Source of the DNA: Azohydromonas sediminis
Lineage (GTDB): Bacteria > Pseudomonadota > Gammaproteobacteria > Burkholderiales > Burkholderiaceae_C
Length of the DNA stretch: 64,000 nt
Assembly: GCF_003574675.1 (NCBI RefSeq)
Contig: NZ_QOAZ01000014.1
Coordinates: 1 to 64,000, forward strand
Direction: 5' to 3'
The notes below the pieces were generated by a model that did no database searches, had not been told where the DNA came from, and saw only the letters and a list, made by a program, of their open reading frames with translations. Positions 24,613 through 34,995 of the stretch are shown here, piece by piece. Each line of letters opens with the position of its first letter. The stretch's first letter is position 1. Position numbers and translations under genes: made by a program.

Positions 24613-25778
24613 TCAGCGCAACGCGCTGCCGCCGCGCAGTGCCCGCGCGACCGACGCCAGCGCGACGCCCGTCAGCGCGACGCACACCGCGGCCGGCAGC
24701 AGCACGTCGGGCGCCGCGAGCGCCTGCCCGCGCAGCACGCGCGTCATCAACACGCTGTGCGCGAGCCCCGGCACCCACAGGTGCCAGGGCTGCTCGCCGC
24801 GCTGGCCGAACAGCGTGACCAGCGGCAGCAGAGAGATCGCGAGCACGACCAGCGTCGTGCTCGCCTGCGCCTCCTTGACGCTGCGGCTGCGGATCGCCAC
24901 CGCCATCATCAGCGCCGACGCGGCCGCGGCCAGCGGCACCAGCAGCGCGACGAAGCGCAGCGCCTCGCCGGCCCCGTAGCGCAGCAGCGCCGCCAGCGCG
25001 TCGCTCGCGAGCAGCCACTGCCCGGGCAGGAAGCCGAATGCGGCCAGCAGCGCCAGCACGACGGCCACCGTCGTCACCGCGGCCCACTTGCCGACCACCA
25101 GCGACAGCGGCGGCACCGGGTTGGCCAGCAGCGGCTCGAGCGAGCCGCGCTCGCGCTCGCCGGCCGTCGTGTCGAGCGCGGCGTTCAGTGCACCGTACAG
25201 CACCGCCAGCAGCACGAAGAACGGCAGCATCGCCGTCAGCTGCGCGGCGCGCTGCCCGGGCTCGGCGACGTCGCGCGGCTGCACGCGCACGGCCTCGAGC
25301 ATCGAGGCGGGAACGCCTCGCACCGCGAGCCGCAGCGTCGCCTGCTCCTGGTTGAAACCGGCGAGCAGCTGCAGCAGCTGCGCCGCGCCGGCCTCGGCGC
25401 GCGCGTTGCCGCTGGCCGAGACGACCTCGACGACCGGCGCGCGACCGTGCGCCAGCGCGTCCTCGAAGTCGTCGCCGACGACGAGCACCGGGTGCGCGAG
25501 CCGCTGCTCGCGCAGCGCCGGCTCATAGCTAGCGGGAGCGTCGTGCACCGTCCAGGTCTGGCGCTCGAGGAAGTTGCGCAGCGTCGGCGCGTGGCCGAGG
25601 CCGACCGCCCACACCTCGCGCGCCTGCGCGCGCGCCTCGAGGTCGGCGACCAGCGTCGACAGCAGCACCAGTGCGAGCGGGCCGACGGCCACCGCGCTGG
25701 CGAGCACGGTCCACAGCGTGCGCCGGTCGCGCCACGCGTCGAGCAGCTCCTTGCGCCACACGGTCCACACCGCGCCCG

Positions 25779-25782
<4 letters not shown>
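24613..25782 (-). CDS. ABC-2 type transporter permease (NatB-like)
   Basis: 389 aa membrane protein. It has one N-terminal hydrophobic segment (WTVLASAVAVGPLALVLLST), a large extracytoplasmic loop (about 50-190) and five or so segments at the C terminus, with the ABC-2 motif TAGERERGSLEPLLANPV. This is the layout of NatB/YhaP sodium or drug efflux permeases. The ATG at 25782 follows GGAGG and overlaps the ATPase stop (ATGA). It completes an ATPase-permease exporter whose substrate is unknown. Confidence 0.88.
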
Positions 25783-26539
<757 letters not shown>

Positions 26540-26543
<4 letters not shown>

Positions 26544-28006
26544 GGCGACGTCTCCGCCGCGGGGGGTGCCCACACCGGCGGGCGCGGCACCGCGCGTGCG
26601 CAGTCGACGTCGACCGCCAGCGCCTGCGCCGCACCCGTCGCGTCGACGAAGCGCTGCGCCGCATCGCGCACGCACGGCAGCGCGAGCACGCCGTGGCCCG
26701 CGTTCGGCACCACCGCGTGGCGCGCCTGTGGCCCGAGCGCCTCGCGCACGCGCTCGCCGTGGCGCGGCGGCGTGACCGGGTCGAGCCCGCCCGACAGCAG
26801 CAGCACCGGTGCCGGCGCCGGCGCGAGCGTGTCGAAGCCGGCCGGCAGGTCGCCCCGCGGCCACGCCGCGCAGACCCGCTCGTACAGCCGCGCGACGCTG
26901 GCACCCAGCGCCGTCGCCGGCGGCGGCAGCGCGGCGGCGCGCGGCGCGTCCTCGGCGCAGACGACACCGAAGTGCGCGCCGGCGGCCACGACCGGCTGGC
27001 GCGCGCCGGCGCTCAGCGCCTGCCCGAGGCCGAGCAGCGGCTGCCAGCGGCCCTGCGCGGCCTCGTCGATCGCGAACGGCAGCGCCGACGCGAGCAGCGG
27101 CGAGTACAGCGCAAGCCGCAGCGCCGCGAGCGCCGCATCGGGTGTCAGCCACGTCGGCGTCGGCGCCCCGGTGCGCGCGTCGGCCAGCGTCACCGTCGCG
27201 GGCAGCCGCGCCAGCGCGCGCTGCCACTGCGCGCGCAGCGCCGGGTGGCGGGTCTGGCACGCGGTGTCGGCGGCGCAGGCGTCGAACAGCGCGTCGAGCG
27301 CGGCCTGCGCGTCGAGCGCCGACGCATGCGGCAGCGCCATGTCGGGCGGCGCGACGCCGTCGAGCACGGCGCGGCGCACCGTCTGCGGAAAGCGGCGCAT
27401 CACCTCGAGCGCGACGCGCGTGCCGTACGACACCGCCACCAGGTTGACCTGCCCGGCGCCGAGCGCGCGACGCACCGCGTCGAGGTCTTCGGCCGCGCGC
27501 GGCGTCGTGAAGTGGCGCAAGCCGTCGGGGCCGCCGAGTTCGGGGCGCTGCGCGAGTGCGTCGCGGCACGCGAGCAGGTGCGCGACCTGCGCGTCGACGC
27601 CGGCCAGCTCGCCCGGCCCGCGGCTGCACGCGAGCGGCGCGCTGCGCCCGGTGCCGCGCTGGTCGACGAGCACGAGGTCGCGCCGCCGGCCCAGCGGGCC
27701 GAGCAGCCGCTGCACGTGGCCGGCGAGTTCGATCGCGCTCTGTCCCGGCCCGCCGGCGAGGAACAGCACCGGGTCGGGCCGCGGATGGCGCGCGAGCGCC
27801 GGCAGCACGGCGACGTGCAGCTCGATCGACGGCCCGTCGGGGCGCGCCGGGTCGAGCGGGCGCGCGAGGCGGCCGCAGCGCGCCTCGTGCTCGACGCCGG
27901 CCAGGCGGCACGGCGCCAGCGTCAGCGTCTGCGCCGCGGCGGCCCCGGCGAGCAGCGCCGCGCCGGCCGCCGCCGCGAGCCCGCGCCAGTGCCGCGCACC
28001 GCTCAC
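26540..28006 (-). CDS. Secreted alpha/beta hydrolase (TAP-like, peptidase S33 group)
   Basis: 488 aa. A signal peptide (about 1-26, LAAAAGAALLAGAAAAQT) precedes an alpha/beta-hydrolase fold with the oxyanion segment VLFLAGGPGQSA, VDQRGTGRSAPLAC, the nucleophile serine in NLVAVSYGTRVALEVM, and a C-terminal TAP-like part with LLLSGGLDPVTPP and the catalytic His in VPNAGHGVL. Related enzymes are tripeptidyl or proline iminopeptidases acting in the periplasm. The GTG start overlaps the stop of the glutaredoxin-like gene (GTGA) and the 3' end overlaps the ATPase start. Why a peptidase is coupled to an exporter is unknown. Confidence 0.85.
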
Positions 28007-28368
28007 GCGAGCAGGCGCTGCAGTTCGCCGCTGGCCAGCAGCGCCTCGGTCTCGGCCGCGCCGCCGATCAGCGTGCCGCGCACGAACACCATCGGAAACG
28101 TCGGCCAGCCGGTCCACATCTTCAGCGCATTGCGCCGCCGCCACGGGCCGAGGTAGTTGCCGTAGTCGAGGTCGTGGTGCGCGATGCCGCCGGCATCGAG
28201 CGCGCGGCGCGCCTTCCTGACGAACGGGTTGCCGCCCATCCCGACGACGACCACCGCGTGCGCCGCGAGCGCCTGCTGCACCTCGCGCACGAGGTCGGCG
28301 TGCAGCCCGGCGACGCGCTCGCGGATCGCCGGGTGGAGCTTCGATTCGTCGAGGACCGCACGCGGCAT
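28003..28368 (-). CDS. Glutaredoxin-like protein lacking cysteines
   Basis: 121 aa. The C-terminal 75 residues have a glutaredoxin fold: VVVVGMGGNPFVRKARRALD corresponds to the first strand and active-site loop, and WTGWPTFPMVFVRGTLIGGA to the cis-proline and glutathione-binding region. There is no cysteine anywhere in the protein; the CPxC position reads GGNP. It therefore cannot do thiol-disulfide exchange by the usual mechanism and may bind glutathione or a partner only. It is first in the four-gene operon and is preceded by a fair ribosome-binding site (GGAGA). Confidence 0.8.
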   Translation of the reverse strand: MPRAVLDESKLHPAIRERVAGLHADLVREVQQALAAHAVVVVGMGGNPFVRKARRALDAGGIAHHDLDYGNYLGPWRRRNALKMWTGWPTFPMVFVRGTLIGGAAETEALLASGELQRLLA

Positions 28369-28461
28369 GCCGATGTCTCCTGAAAGGCGTGGCCGCCACG
28401 CGCCGGCACGGCGCCGCGGCTTGCACTATCTTCGCATCCCCTGCCACTTCCGGACCGAACG

Positions 28462-29073
28462 ATGAAGCTGTACTACAGCCCCGGCGCCTGCTCGCTGAGC
28501 CCGCACATCGTGCTGCACGAGTCGGGCCTGCCGTTCGAGGCGGTGCCCGCGCCGACGAAGACGAAGAAGCTGCCCGACGGGCGCGACTACACCGCGATCA
28601 ACCCGCTGGGCTACGTGCCGCTGCTCGAGCTCGACGACGGCCAGCGACTGCGCGAGGGCCCGGCGATCGTGCAGTACGTCGCCGACCAGGTGCCGCAGCG
28701 GCAACTCGCGCCGGCCTGGGGCACGATGGCGCGCTACCGGCTGATCGAGTGGCTCAACTTCACCGCCACCGAGCTGCACAAGGGCGGCTTCAGCCCGCTG
28801 TTCAACCCGGCCATGCCCGACACGGTGAAGGACGCCGCGCGCACGCGCCTGCTGCAGCGGCTGCAGTGGGTCGACGGCGAACTCGCCGGCCGCCCCTACG
28901 TGCTCGGCGACACGTTCAGCGTCGCCGACGCCTACCTCTTCGTCGTCGCCGGCTGGGGCAAGTACGTCGGCGTCGATATCGCGCCGCTGCAAAACCTGAC
29001 GGCCTTCGTCGCCCGTGTCGGTGCGCGGCCCGCGGTGCAGGCAGCACTGCGCGCCGAGGGCCTGCTGAAGTAG
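28462..29073 (+). CDS. gstA: Glutathione S-transferase (GstA, beta class)
   Basis: 203 aa cytosolic GST. The N-terminal thioredoxin-fold domain starts MKLYYSPGACSLSPHIVLHE, containing the beta-class catalytic Cys10, and has the cis-proline motif NPLGYVPLLEL; EGPAIVQYVADQ binds glutathione. The helical C-terminal domain includes GRPYVLGDTFSVADAYLFVV. It transfers glutathione to electrophiles. Standing alone on the plus strand between two minus-strand operons, it has its own promoter region of about 90 bp. Confidence 0.95.
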   Translation: MKLYYSPGACSLSPHIVLHESGLPFEAVPAPTKTKKLPDGRDYTAINPLGYVPLLELDDGQRLREGPAIVQYVADQVPQRQLAPAWGTMARYRLIEWLNFTATELHKGGFSPLFNPAMPDTVKDAARTRLLQRLQWVDGELAGRPYVLGDTFSVADAYLFVVAGWGKYVGVDIAPLQNLTAFVARVGARPAVQAALRAEGLLK

Positions 29074-29104
29074 GCCGCGCGCCCCGGGCGCGGCGCGGCC
29101 GCCG

Positions 29105-29581
29105 TCAAGGCTGCGGCCGCCCGGGGCCCTGCGTGCCGGCCGCGCGCGCCGACAGGTACGCGTACAAGTCGACGATGTGCGCATTGACGCGCGGCTCGTT
29201 CTGCCACGCCGGCATCACGAGCGCACCGGCGCGGCGCTGCACGACGTCCTCGACCAGCGCGTCCTGCGCCGGGCCGCTCGCGCGGGCCGTCTCGCCGGGC
29301 ATGCCCCAGTCGTAGCGCTGCAGCACGAGGCCGACGAAGCGGCGCTCGCCCATCTCGCGCACGCGCGGCAGCAGGTCGGGCCCGCCGGCGGTGCCGGTGG
29401 CCGCCGGGCCGTGGCAGCTCGCGCACTTGTCCTGGAACACCCGCCAGCCGGTGTAGACCGAGCCCGGCGGCGCCATGCGCTGCACCTCCTCGCGCACGAC
29501 CTCGCGGTTGCTCCACTCCACGGCACAGCCCGCGAGCCCCAGCGCCACCAGCACGGCGGCCGCCATCGTCGTCTTCGTCAT
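29105..29581 (-). CDS. c-type cytochrome lipoprotein
   Basis: 158 aa. The signal ends in the lipobox LGLAGC, so the protein should be lipid-anchored after Cys19. A single heme site KCASCHG (about residue 53) and a candidate Met ligand in ALVMPAWQNEP place it with mono-heme class I cytochromes. The spacing and the ending VDLYAYLSARA resemble accessory cytochromes of alcohol or sulfite oxidation systems, but no oxidase gene is next to it. The start ATG at 29581 gives an intact signal peptide. It converges with gstA. Confidence 0.88.
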   Translation of the reverse strand: MTKTTMAAAVLVALGLAGCAVEWSNREVVREEVQRMAPPGSVYTGWRVFQDKCASCHGPAATGTAGGPDLLPRVREMGERRFVGLVLQRYDWGMPGETARASGPAQDALVEDVVQRRAGALVMPAWQNEPRVNAHIVDLYAYLSARAAGTQGPGRPQP

Positions 29582-29649
29582 CGGTGTGTCCCCGTCGTCC
29601 GTCGGCCGTACGGTAACGCGAATCGGCCGTCGCCTGCGGCCCGCCGCGA

Positions 29650-31245
29650 TCAGGCGAGCTGCGCGGCGGCCAGCAGCTCGCGCGTGTAGGCCTCGCGCGG
29701 CGCGGCGAACACCTGCTCGGCGTCGCCCGCCTCGACGACGGCGCCGTCCTTCATCACCAGCACGCGGTGCGCCATCGCGCGCACGACGGCCAGGTCGTGG
29801 CTGATGAAGACGTAGCTCATGCCGTAGCGCCGCTGCAAGTCGGCGAGCAGCGCGAGCACCTGCTGCTGCACCGACACGTCGAGCGCCGAGGTCGGCTCGT
29901 CGAGCACGAGCAGCTCGGGGCGCAGCACGACGGCACGCGCGATCGCGATGCGCTGGCGCTGGCCGCCGCTGAACTCGTGCGGGTAGCGCTGCAGCACGAG
30001 CGGCACGCCGTGGCGCTCCGACAGGCCGACCTCGTCGAGCATCGCGAGCACCGCGGCCTCGCGCTCGGCCGGCGTCAGCTCGGGGCGGTGCAGCGCGAGG
30101 CCCTCGCCGACGATCTGGCCCACCGTCATGCGCGGGCTCAGGCTCGCGAACGGGTCCTGGAACACGACCTGCATCCGTCGGCGCAGCCGGCGCAGCGTCT
30201 CGCGCGGCGCGTCGTCGAGGCGCACGTCGCCCAGGCGCACGGTGCCGGCAGCGATCGGCTGCAGCGCCAGCAGCGCCATGCCCAGCGTCGTCTTGCCCGA
30301 GCCCGACTCGCCGACGATGCCCAGCGTCTCGCCGCGCCGCAGCTCGAGCGTGGCCTGGCGCACCGCGACGAAGTCGCGCTTGCGAAACCACCCCAGCGGG
30401 ATCGGGAACGTCACGTCGATGCCCCGTCCCTCGACGAGCACCGGCGCGTCGTCGGCCACCGGCGGCGCGACGCGCTGCGGCCGGCTCGCGAGCAGGCGCC
30501 GCGTGTAGGCATGCTGCGGCGCGTCGAAGACGGCGGCGGTCGGCCCGGTCTCGACGAGGCGGCCGCGCTCCATCACGCCGACGCGGTGCGTGAAGCGGCG
30601 CACCAGGTTCAGGTCGTGCGTGATGAACAGCAGCGCCATGCCCATCTCGCGCTGCAGCGCGTCGAGCAGCTCGAGGATCTGCGCCTGGATCGTCACGTCG
30701 AGCGCCGTCGTCGGCTCGTCGGCGATCAGCAGGCGGGGCCGCCCCGCGAGCGCCATCGCGATCATCGCGCGCTGGCGCTGCCCGCCCGAAAGCTGGTGCG
30801 GGTACGCGTCGACGCGGCGCTCGGGCTCGGGGATGCCCGTCTTCGCGAGCAGTTCGATCGCGCGTGCGCGCGCCGCGTTCGGCCGCAGACCCTCGTGCAG
30901 CTCGAGCACCTCGCCGATCTGGTTGCCCACCGTGTACAGCGGGTTCAGCGCCGTCATCGGCTCCTGGAAGATCATCGCGATGTCGGCACCGCGCATCGCG
31001 CGCATCGCGCGCTCGGGCTTGGCGAGCAGGTCTTCGCCGGCGAAGCGGATCGCGCCCGTCGTCGTCGCCGCGTCGACCAGGCGCAGGATCGACAGCGCCG
31101 TGATCGACTTGCCCGAGCCCGACTCGCCGACGAGCGCGAACTTCTCGCCCGCGGCGATCGAGAACGACACGTCGTCGACGACGGTCGCGTCGCCGAAGCG
31201 TACGCTCAGGCGGTCGATCTCGAGCAGCGGCGCGCCGGCAGTCAT
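29650..31245 (-). CDS. Oligopeptide-type ABC transporter ATPase with two fused ATP-binding domains
   Basis: 531 aa made of DppD-like (about 1-260) and DppF-like (about 275-531) halves. Each has Walker A GESGSGKS, a signature SGGQRQR and Walker B (LLIADEPTTALD and LLVLDEPTSALD). This fused form (YejF/GsiA type) energises import of dipeptides, microcin C-like peptides or glutathione with separate permeases. No permease or binding-protein gene lies next to it here, so it is an orphan ATPase in this window. It is preceded on the same strand by an MFS gene 138 bp away. Confidence 0.93.
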   Translation of the reverse strand: MTAGAPLLEIDRLSVRFGDATVVDDVSFSIAAGEKFALVGESGSGKSITALSILRLVDAATTTGAIRFAGEDLLAKPERAMRAMRGADIAMIFQEPMTALNPLYTVGNQIGEVLELHEGLRPNAARARAIELLAKTGIPEPERRVDAYPHQLSGGQRQRAMIAMALAGRPRLLIADEPTTALDVTIQAQILELLDALQREMGMALLFITHDLNLVRRFTHRVGVMERGRLVETGPTAAVFDAPQHAYTRRLLASRPQRVAPPVADDAPVLVEGRGIDVTFPIPLGWFRKRDFVAVRQATLELRRGETLGIVGESGSGKTTLGMALLALQPIAAGTVRLGDVRLDDAPRETLRRLRRRMQVVFQDPFASLSPRMTVGQIVGEGLALHRPELTPAEREAAVLAMLDEVGLSERHGVPLVLQRYPHEFSGGQRQRIAIARAVVLRPELLVLDEPTSALDVSVQQQVLALLADLQRRYGMSYVFISHDLAVVRAMAHRVLVMKDGAVVEAGDAEQVFAAPREAYTRELLAAAQLA

Positions 31246-31383
31246 GCGCGCATTGTCGTCACGCGGGCTGCCGCGCGAGCGGCGGCATGCGGTCGAATCA
31301 CGGCGGCGCCGCCTCGCGCTGCCCGGTTCGCGATCGGCGTGAACGGCGCGTGCGCGCGGTCGTCGGCGTCGCGCATCGCCCGC

Positions 31384-32565
31384 TCAGGCGGCGGGGCGCG
31401 GCGCCGGGCGACGCCGCAGCCACGCGAGCCAGCCGAGCGCGGCCGCCAGCAGCGCCAGCGGCACCAGGCTGCCAATGTTCATGAAGGTCCAGCCGCCGGT
31501 GGTCACCAGCGCGCCCGAGCCGAACGAGGTCAGCGTCATCGTCAGGTAGACCCAGAAGTCGACGCCGGCCTGCGCCGTCGTGCGCTCCTCGGGGCGGTAG
31601 GCCTCGGTGGCCAGCGTCGTGCCGCCGATGAAGAGGAAGTTCCAGCCCACGCCGAGCGCGAACAGCGCGGCGAGGAAGTGCATCAGGTCGACGCCCGACA
31701 GCGCGATCGCGACGCAGACGAAGTTCAGCAACAACCCGACCGTCATCACCGGCAGCGCGCCGAAGCGCTTGACCAGGCTGCCGGTGAAGAAGCTCGGCAC
31801 GAACATGCCGAGCACGTGCCACTCGAGCACGAGCGCCGCGGCCGAGAACGGGTGCGCGCACTGCGCCATCGCGATCGGCGTGGCCGCCATCAGCAGGTTC
31901 ATCACGCCGTAGCCAAGCGCGCAGCCGGCCACCGCGACGACGAACACCGGCTGGCGCGCGATCTCGCGCAGCGGCCGCCCCTGCGGCGCACTGCGCCCGG
32001 CGCCGGGCAGCGCCGGAAAGCGGATCAGCGAGATCACCGCGAGCCCGAGCGCCGCCACGCCCATCAGCGCGACGTAGACGCCGGCGAATGGCTGCACGAA
32101 CCACTCGCGCGTCGCACTCGCGAGGTTGGGGCCGACGACGGCACCGAGGATGCCGCCGGCCAGCACCCACGAGATCGCCTTCTCCTTGTACGACGGCGCG
32201 ACGAGCTCGGCGGCGGCGAAGCGGTACAGCGACCCGTTGGCGTTGTAGTAGCCAGCGAGCATCGTCGCGGCCGTCAGCAGCCAGAAGTTGCGCGTCATCG
32301 CCGCCCACGCGCACAGCCCGGCCGAGACGATCGCCACCGCCAGCCCGATCTGGAACGCGCCGCGGCGCCCGAAGCGGCGCTGGTGGCGCGCGACGAGCCC
32401 GGTGGCCAGCGCGCCGCCGGCGACGTAGCCGGTGACCGGCAGCGTCGCCATCCACGCCACCGGCGCCAGCGCGAGGCCGACCAGCCCGTTGATCGCGATG
32501 AACGCGACGTTGTTCGTCAGGTACAGCCCTTGGGCCAGCGCGAGCAGCAGCAGGTGTCGGTTCAT
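31384..32565 (-). CDS. Major facilitator superfamily transporter
   Basis: 393 aa with about 12 hydrophobic segments and the loop 2-3 region ARHQRRFGRRGAFQIG. MFS signature charges are present, but the substrate cannot be told; YNANGSLYRFAAAELV and EAYRPEERTTAQAGVDFWVY recall the YhjX/YfkF-like predicted permeases. The ATG start overlaps the rsmE stop (ATGA), so rsmE and this gene are co-translated. It ends 138 bp before the fused ABC ATPase gene. Confidence 0.9.
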   Translation of the reverse strand: MNRHLLLLALAQGLYLTNNVAFIAINGLVGLALAPVAWMATLPVTGYVAGGALATGLVARHQRRFGRRGAFQIGLAVAIVSAGLCAWAAMTRNFWLLTAATMLAGYYNANGSLYRFAAAELVAPSYKEKAISWVLAGGILGAVVGPNLASATREWFVQPFAGVYVALMGVAALGLAVISLIRFPALPGAGRSAPQGRPLREIARQPVFVVAVAGCALGYGVMNLLMAATPIAMAQCAHPFSAAALVLEWHVLGMFVPSFFTGSLVKRFGALPVMTVGLLLNFVCVAIALSGVDLMHFLAALFALGVGWNFLFIGGTTLATEAYRPEERTTAQAGVDFWVYLTMTLTSFGSGALVTTGGWTFMNIGSLVPLALLAAALGWLAWLRRRPAPRPAA

Positions 32566-33299
32566 GCAAGGTCCTGGAGCGCCAGCCACGCCAGCGCCGC
32601 GAGCGGCGCCGTGTCGGCGCGCAGCACGCGCGCACCGAGCGTGACCGGCACGAAGCCGCGTTCGCACGCGGCGCGTTCTTCGTCGGGATCCAGCCCGCCC
32701 TCGGGGCCGCTGAGCAGCGTCAGCGTGCGGGCACCCGTGGCGGCGCACGGCAGCGCGATGGCGTCGGAGGCGACACTCAGCAGCAGGCGGGCCTCGTCGG
32801 GGGACACCGCGGGCAGCGCCCGCAGCCAGTCGCCGAGCCCGCGCACCGGCGCGACGGCGGGCACGCGGTTGCGCCCGCACTGCTCGCACGCCGCGACGGC
32901 CACCGCCTGCCAGTGCGCGCAGCGGCGCTCGGCGCGCTCGCCGGCCAGCCGAAGCACCGAGCGCTGCGCAACCAGCGGCTGCACCGCCGCGGCGCCGAGC
33001 TCGGCGGCCTTCTCGACGAGCGCGTCCATCCGCTCGTTGGCCGGCATGCCCAGCGCGAGCGTCACGGCCCGGTGCAGCTCGCGCTCGACGGCGCGGTGCG
33101 TCTGCACCTCGGCGAGCACGTGCCGGCGGCCGATCTCGGCAACGCGTGCGTCCCATTCGCCGCCACGGCCGTCGAACAGCGTCAGCGCGTCGCCCGGCTG
33201 CAGACGCAGCACCTGCACGTGCCGCGCGGCGGCCGGTGGCAGTTCGACGCGTGCGCCGGCCGCGAGCGGGACATTGACGTGGACGCGCGGGATCGGCAT
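32562..33299 (-). CDS. rsmE: 16S rRNA (uracil-1498-N3)-methyltransferase RsmE
   Basis: 245 aa SPOUT-class enzyme that methylates N3 of U1498 in 16S rRNA. The N-terminal PUA-like domain starts MPIPRVHVNVPLAAG; the C-terminal knotted domain has LLSGPEGGLDPDEERAA and the hallmark LGARVLRADTAPLAAL. Length is normal. It is the first gene of a two-gene unit with the MFS carrier. Confidence 0.95.
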   Translation of the reverse strand: MPIPRVHVNVPLAAGARVELPPAAARHVQVLRLQPGDALTLFDGRGGEWDARVAEIGRRHVLAEVQTHRAVERELHRAVTLALGMPANERMDALVEKAAELGAAAVQPLVAQRSVLRLAGERAERRCAHWQAVAVAACEQCGRNRVPAVAPVRGLGDWLRALPAVSPDEARLLLSVASDAIALPCAATGARTLTLLSGPEGGLDPDEERAACERGFVPVTLGARVLRADTAPLAALAWLALQDLA

Positions 33300-33474
33300 G
33301 GGGGCGCAGTGTGCCGCAGCGGCGAGCCGGCCCGTGTCGGCAGCGAGACCGGTGGTCGCGATACCCGCCCCGCACCAAGACCCCTAAAACCCCTTGGGCA
33401 TTGATCGAGGGCGGCCTCGCGCCGATCGGTTTCGATTCAGCCTCTAGCGTTTGCATCGACACTCGGGGGTTCAG

Positions 33475-34443
33475 ATGCTGCAACGACGTCACTTCCTCGG
33501 CGCGGCCGCCGTCACGGCTGCCTGGTCCGCGATGCCCTTCGTGCCGGTCTGGGCGCAGAACGCGCCGAACCTCGGCACGCCGGCGCTGCCGAACCCGGGC
33601 TTCGCGCGGCAGAAGGTCGGCGACATGGAGGTCATCGCCGTCAACGACGGCGTCGCGCGCCGCCCGCTGGGCGAGGAGTTCGTGCGCAACGCGCCGATCG
33701 GCGAAGTGAAGGCGATGCTGGCGTCGCAGAACCTGTCGACCGACTACATCGACATCCCGTTCACGCCGTTCGTGATCGTGCGCGGCGCCGAGCGCATCCT
33801 GATCGACACCGGGCTGGGCGAGTTCGCGCCGCCCACCGCCGGCAAGTTCCTCGCGAACCTCGCCGCCGCCGGCCTGCAGCCGGGCGACATCACGCACGTG
33901 CTGATCAGCCACTACCACGGCGACCACATCAACGGCCTGCGCAAGCGCGACGGCAGCTGGACGTTCCCGAACGCGAAGGTCTACGTGCCCTCGGTCGAGC
34001 ACGCGTTCTGGATGGACGACGCGAAGATGGCCGCCGCCCCCGAGGGCCTGAAGGGCGCGTTCCAGGGCGCGCGCCGCGTGTTCGACGGCATGCCGGCCGA
34101 CAAGCTGGTGCGCTTCGAGCCGGGCAGCGCGGTGCTGCCGGGCATCACGTCGATCGCCGCGTTCGGCCACACGCCGGGCCACACGCTGTTCGAGGCCGCG
34201 TCCGCCGGCCAGGTCTTCACCTACCTCGCCGACCTGACCAACGTGCCGGTGCTGTTCGCGCGCAACCCCGACTGGGCCGTGCAGTTCGACATGGACCCCG
34301 AGGCGGCGCGCAAGGTGCGCCGCGAGATGCTCGCGCGCGTGGCCGCCAACAACGCGCTCGTCGGCGGCTTCCACTTCCCGTTCCCCGCATTCGGCCGCAA
34401 GACGGTGTCGGGCAACGGCTATGCGTTCCAGCCGGTGGCCTGA
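33475..34443 (+). CDS. Tat-exported metallo-beta-lactamase fold hydrolase
   Basis: 322 aa. The N terminus QRRHFLGAAAVTAAW is a twin-arginine signal with cleavage after VWAQ, so the enzyme works in the periplasm. The MBL metal site is LISHYHGDHINGL (HxHxDH), with further His ligands in FGHTPGHT and GFHFPFPAFG. It resembles MBL proteins of the quorum-quenching and alkylsulfatase-like groups, but the substrate is unknown. The ATG at 33475 is chosen over one eight codons earlier because it places RR correctly and has a GGGGG stretch upstream. The histidine phosphatase remnant overlaps its 3' end. Confidence 0.9.
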   Translation: MLQRRHFLGAAAVTAAWSAMPFVPVWAQNAPNLGTPALPNPGFARQKVGDMEVIAVNDGVARRPLGEEFVRNAPIGEVKAMLASQNLSTDYIDIPFTPFVIVRGAERILIDTGLGEFAPPTAGKFLANLAAAGLQPGDITHVLISHYHGDHINGLRKRDGSWTFPNAKVYVPSVEHAFWMDDAKMAAAPEGLKGAFQGARRVFDGMPADKLVRFEPGSAVLPGITSIAAFGHTPGHTLFEAASAGQVFTYLADLTNVPVLFARNPDWAVQFDMDPEAARKVRREMLARVAANNALVGGFHFPFPAFGRKTVSGNGYAFQPVA

Positions 34444-34959
34444 CGGGCTGCGGCGCCGCCCGCTGCTGCTGGCAGCACTGGCGGCGCCGGCGGTGTCGTC
34501 GCGGCGTTCCGCCACGCGCTGGCGCCGGGCACCTTCGACCCGCCGGAGTTCCGCCTCGGCGACTGCGCGACGCAGCGCAACCTGAGCGACGAAGGCCGCG
34601 CGCAGGCGCGCCGGCTCGGCGAGTGGTTCCGCGCCCGCCAGCTCGAGCCCGCGGCGGTGCGATCGAGCCCGTGGTGCCGCTGCATCGACACGGCGCAGCT
34701 CGCGTTCGGCCGCCACATGGTGTGGGACGCGCTCGCGTCGCCGACCGGCGCCGACGCCGCGACCCGCGAGCGCCGCCTGGCGCAGCTGCGCGACGCGCTC
34801 GCCGCGGTGCCGGCCGCTCGCTTCGAGGTCTGGGTCACGCACCAGTTCGTGCTCAGCGACCTGACCGGCAACTCGACCTCGTCGTCCGAAGGCCTGCTGC
34901 TGAAGGCCGCCACCGACGGCGGCCGCCCGCAGGTGCTCGCGCGGCTGAACCTCGCCTGA
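34421..34959 (+). pseudogene. Histidine phosphatase family protein, frameshifted
   Basis: The phosphatase core is intact in one frame: AAFRHALAPGTFDPPEFRLG (catalytic RHA), RNLSDEGRAQARRLGEWF, SSPWCRCIDTAQLAFG and WVTHQFVLSDLTGNSTSS with the second histidine. That frame has no ATG, GTG or TTG before GTG 34657, beyond the catalytic histidine. A signal peptide, GLRRRPLLLAALAAPAVSS, lies directly upstream in the next frame from ATG 34421. One extra G near 34500 (TCGTCG to TCGTCGG) would join the two. Either the gene is broken by a 1-bp deletion or the sequence has an error there. Family members are extracytoplasmic phosphatases of unknown substrate. Confidence 0.75.
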
Positions 34960-34995
34960 AGCGGCCGCACGCCGCGCGCCTATCATCGCGGCGCG

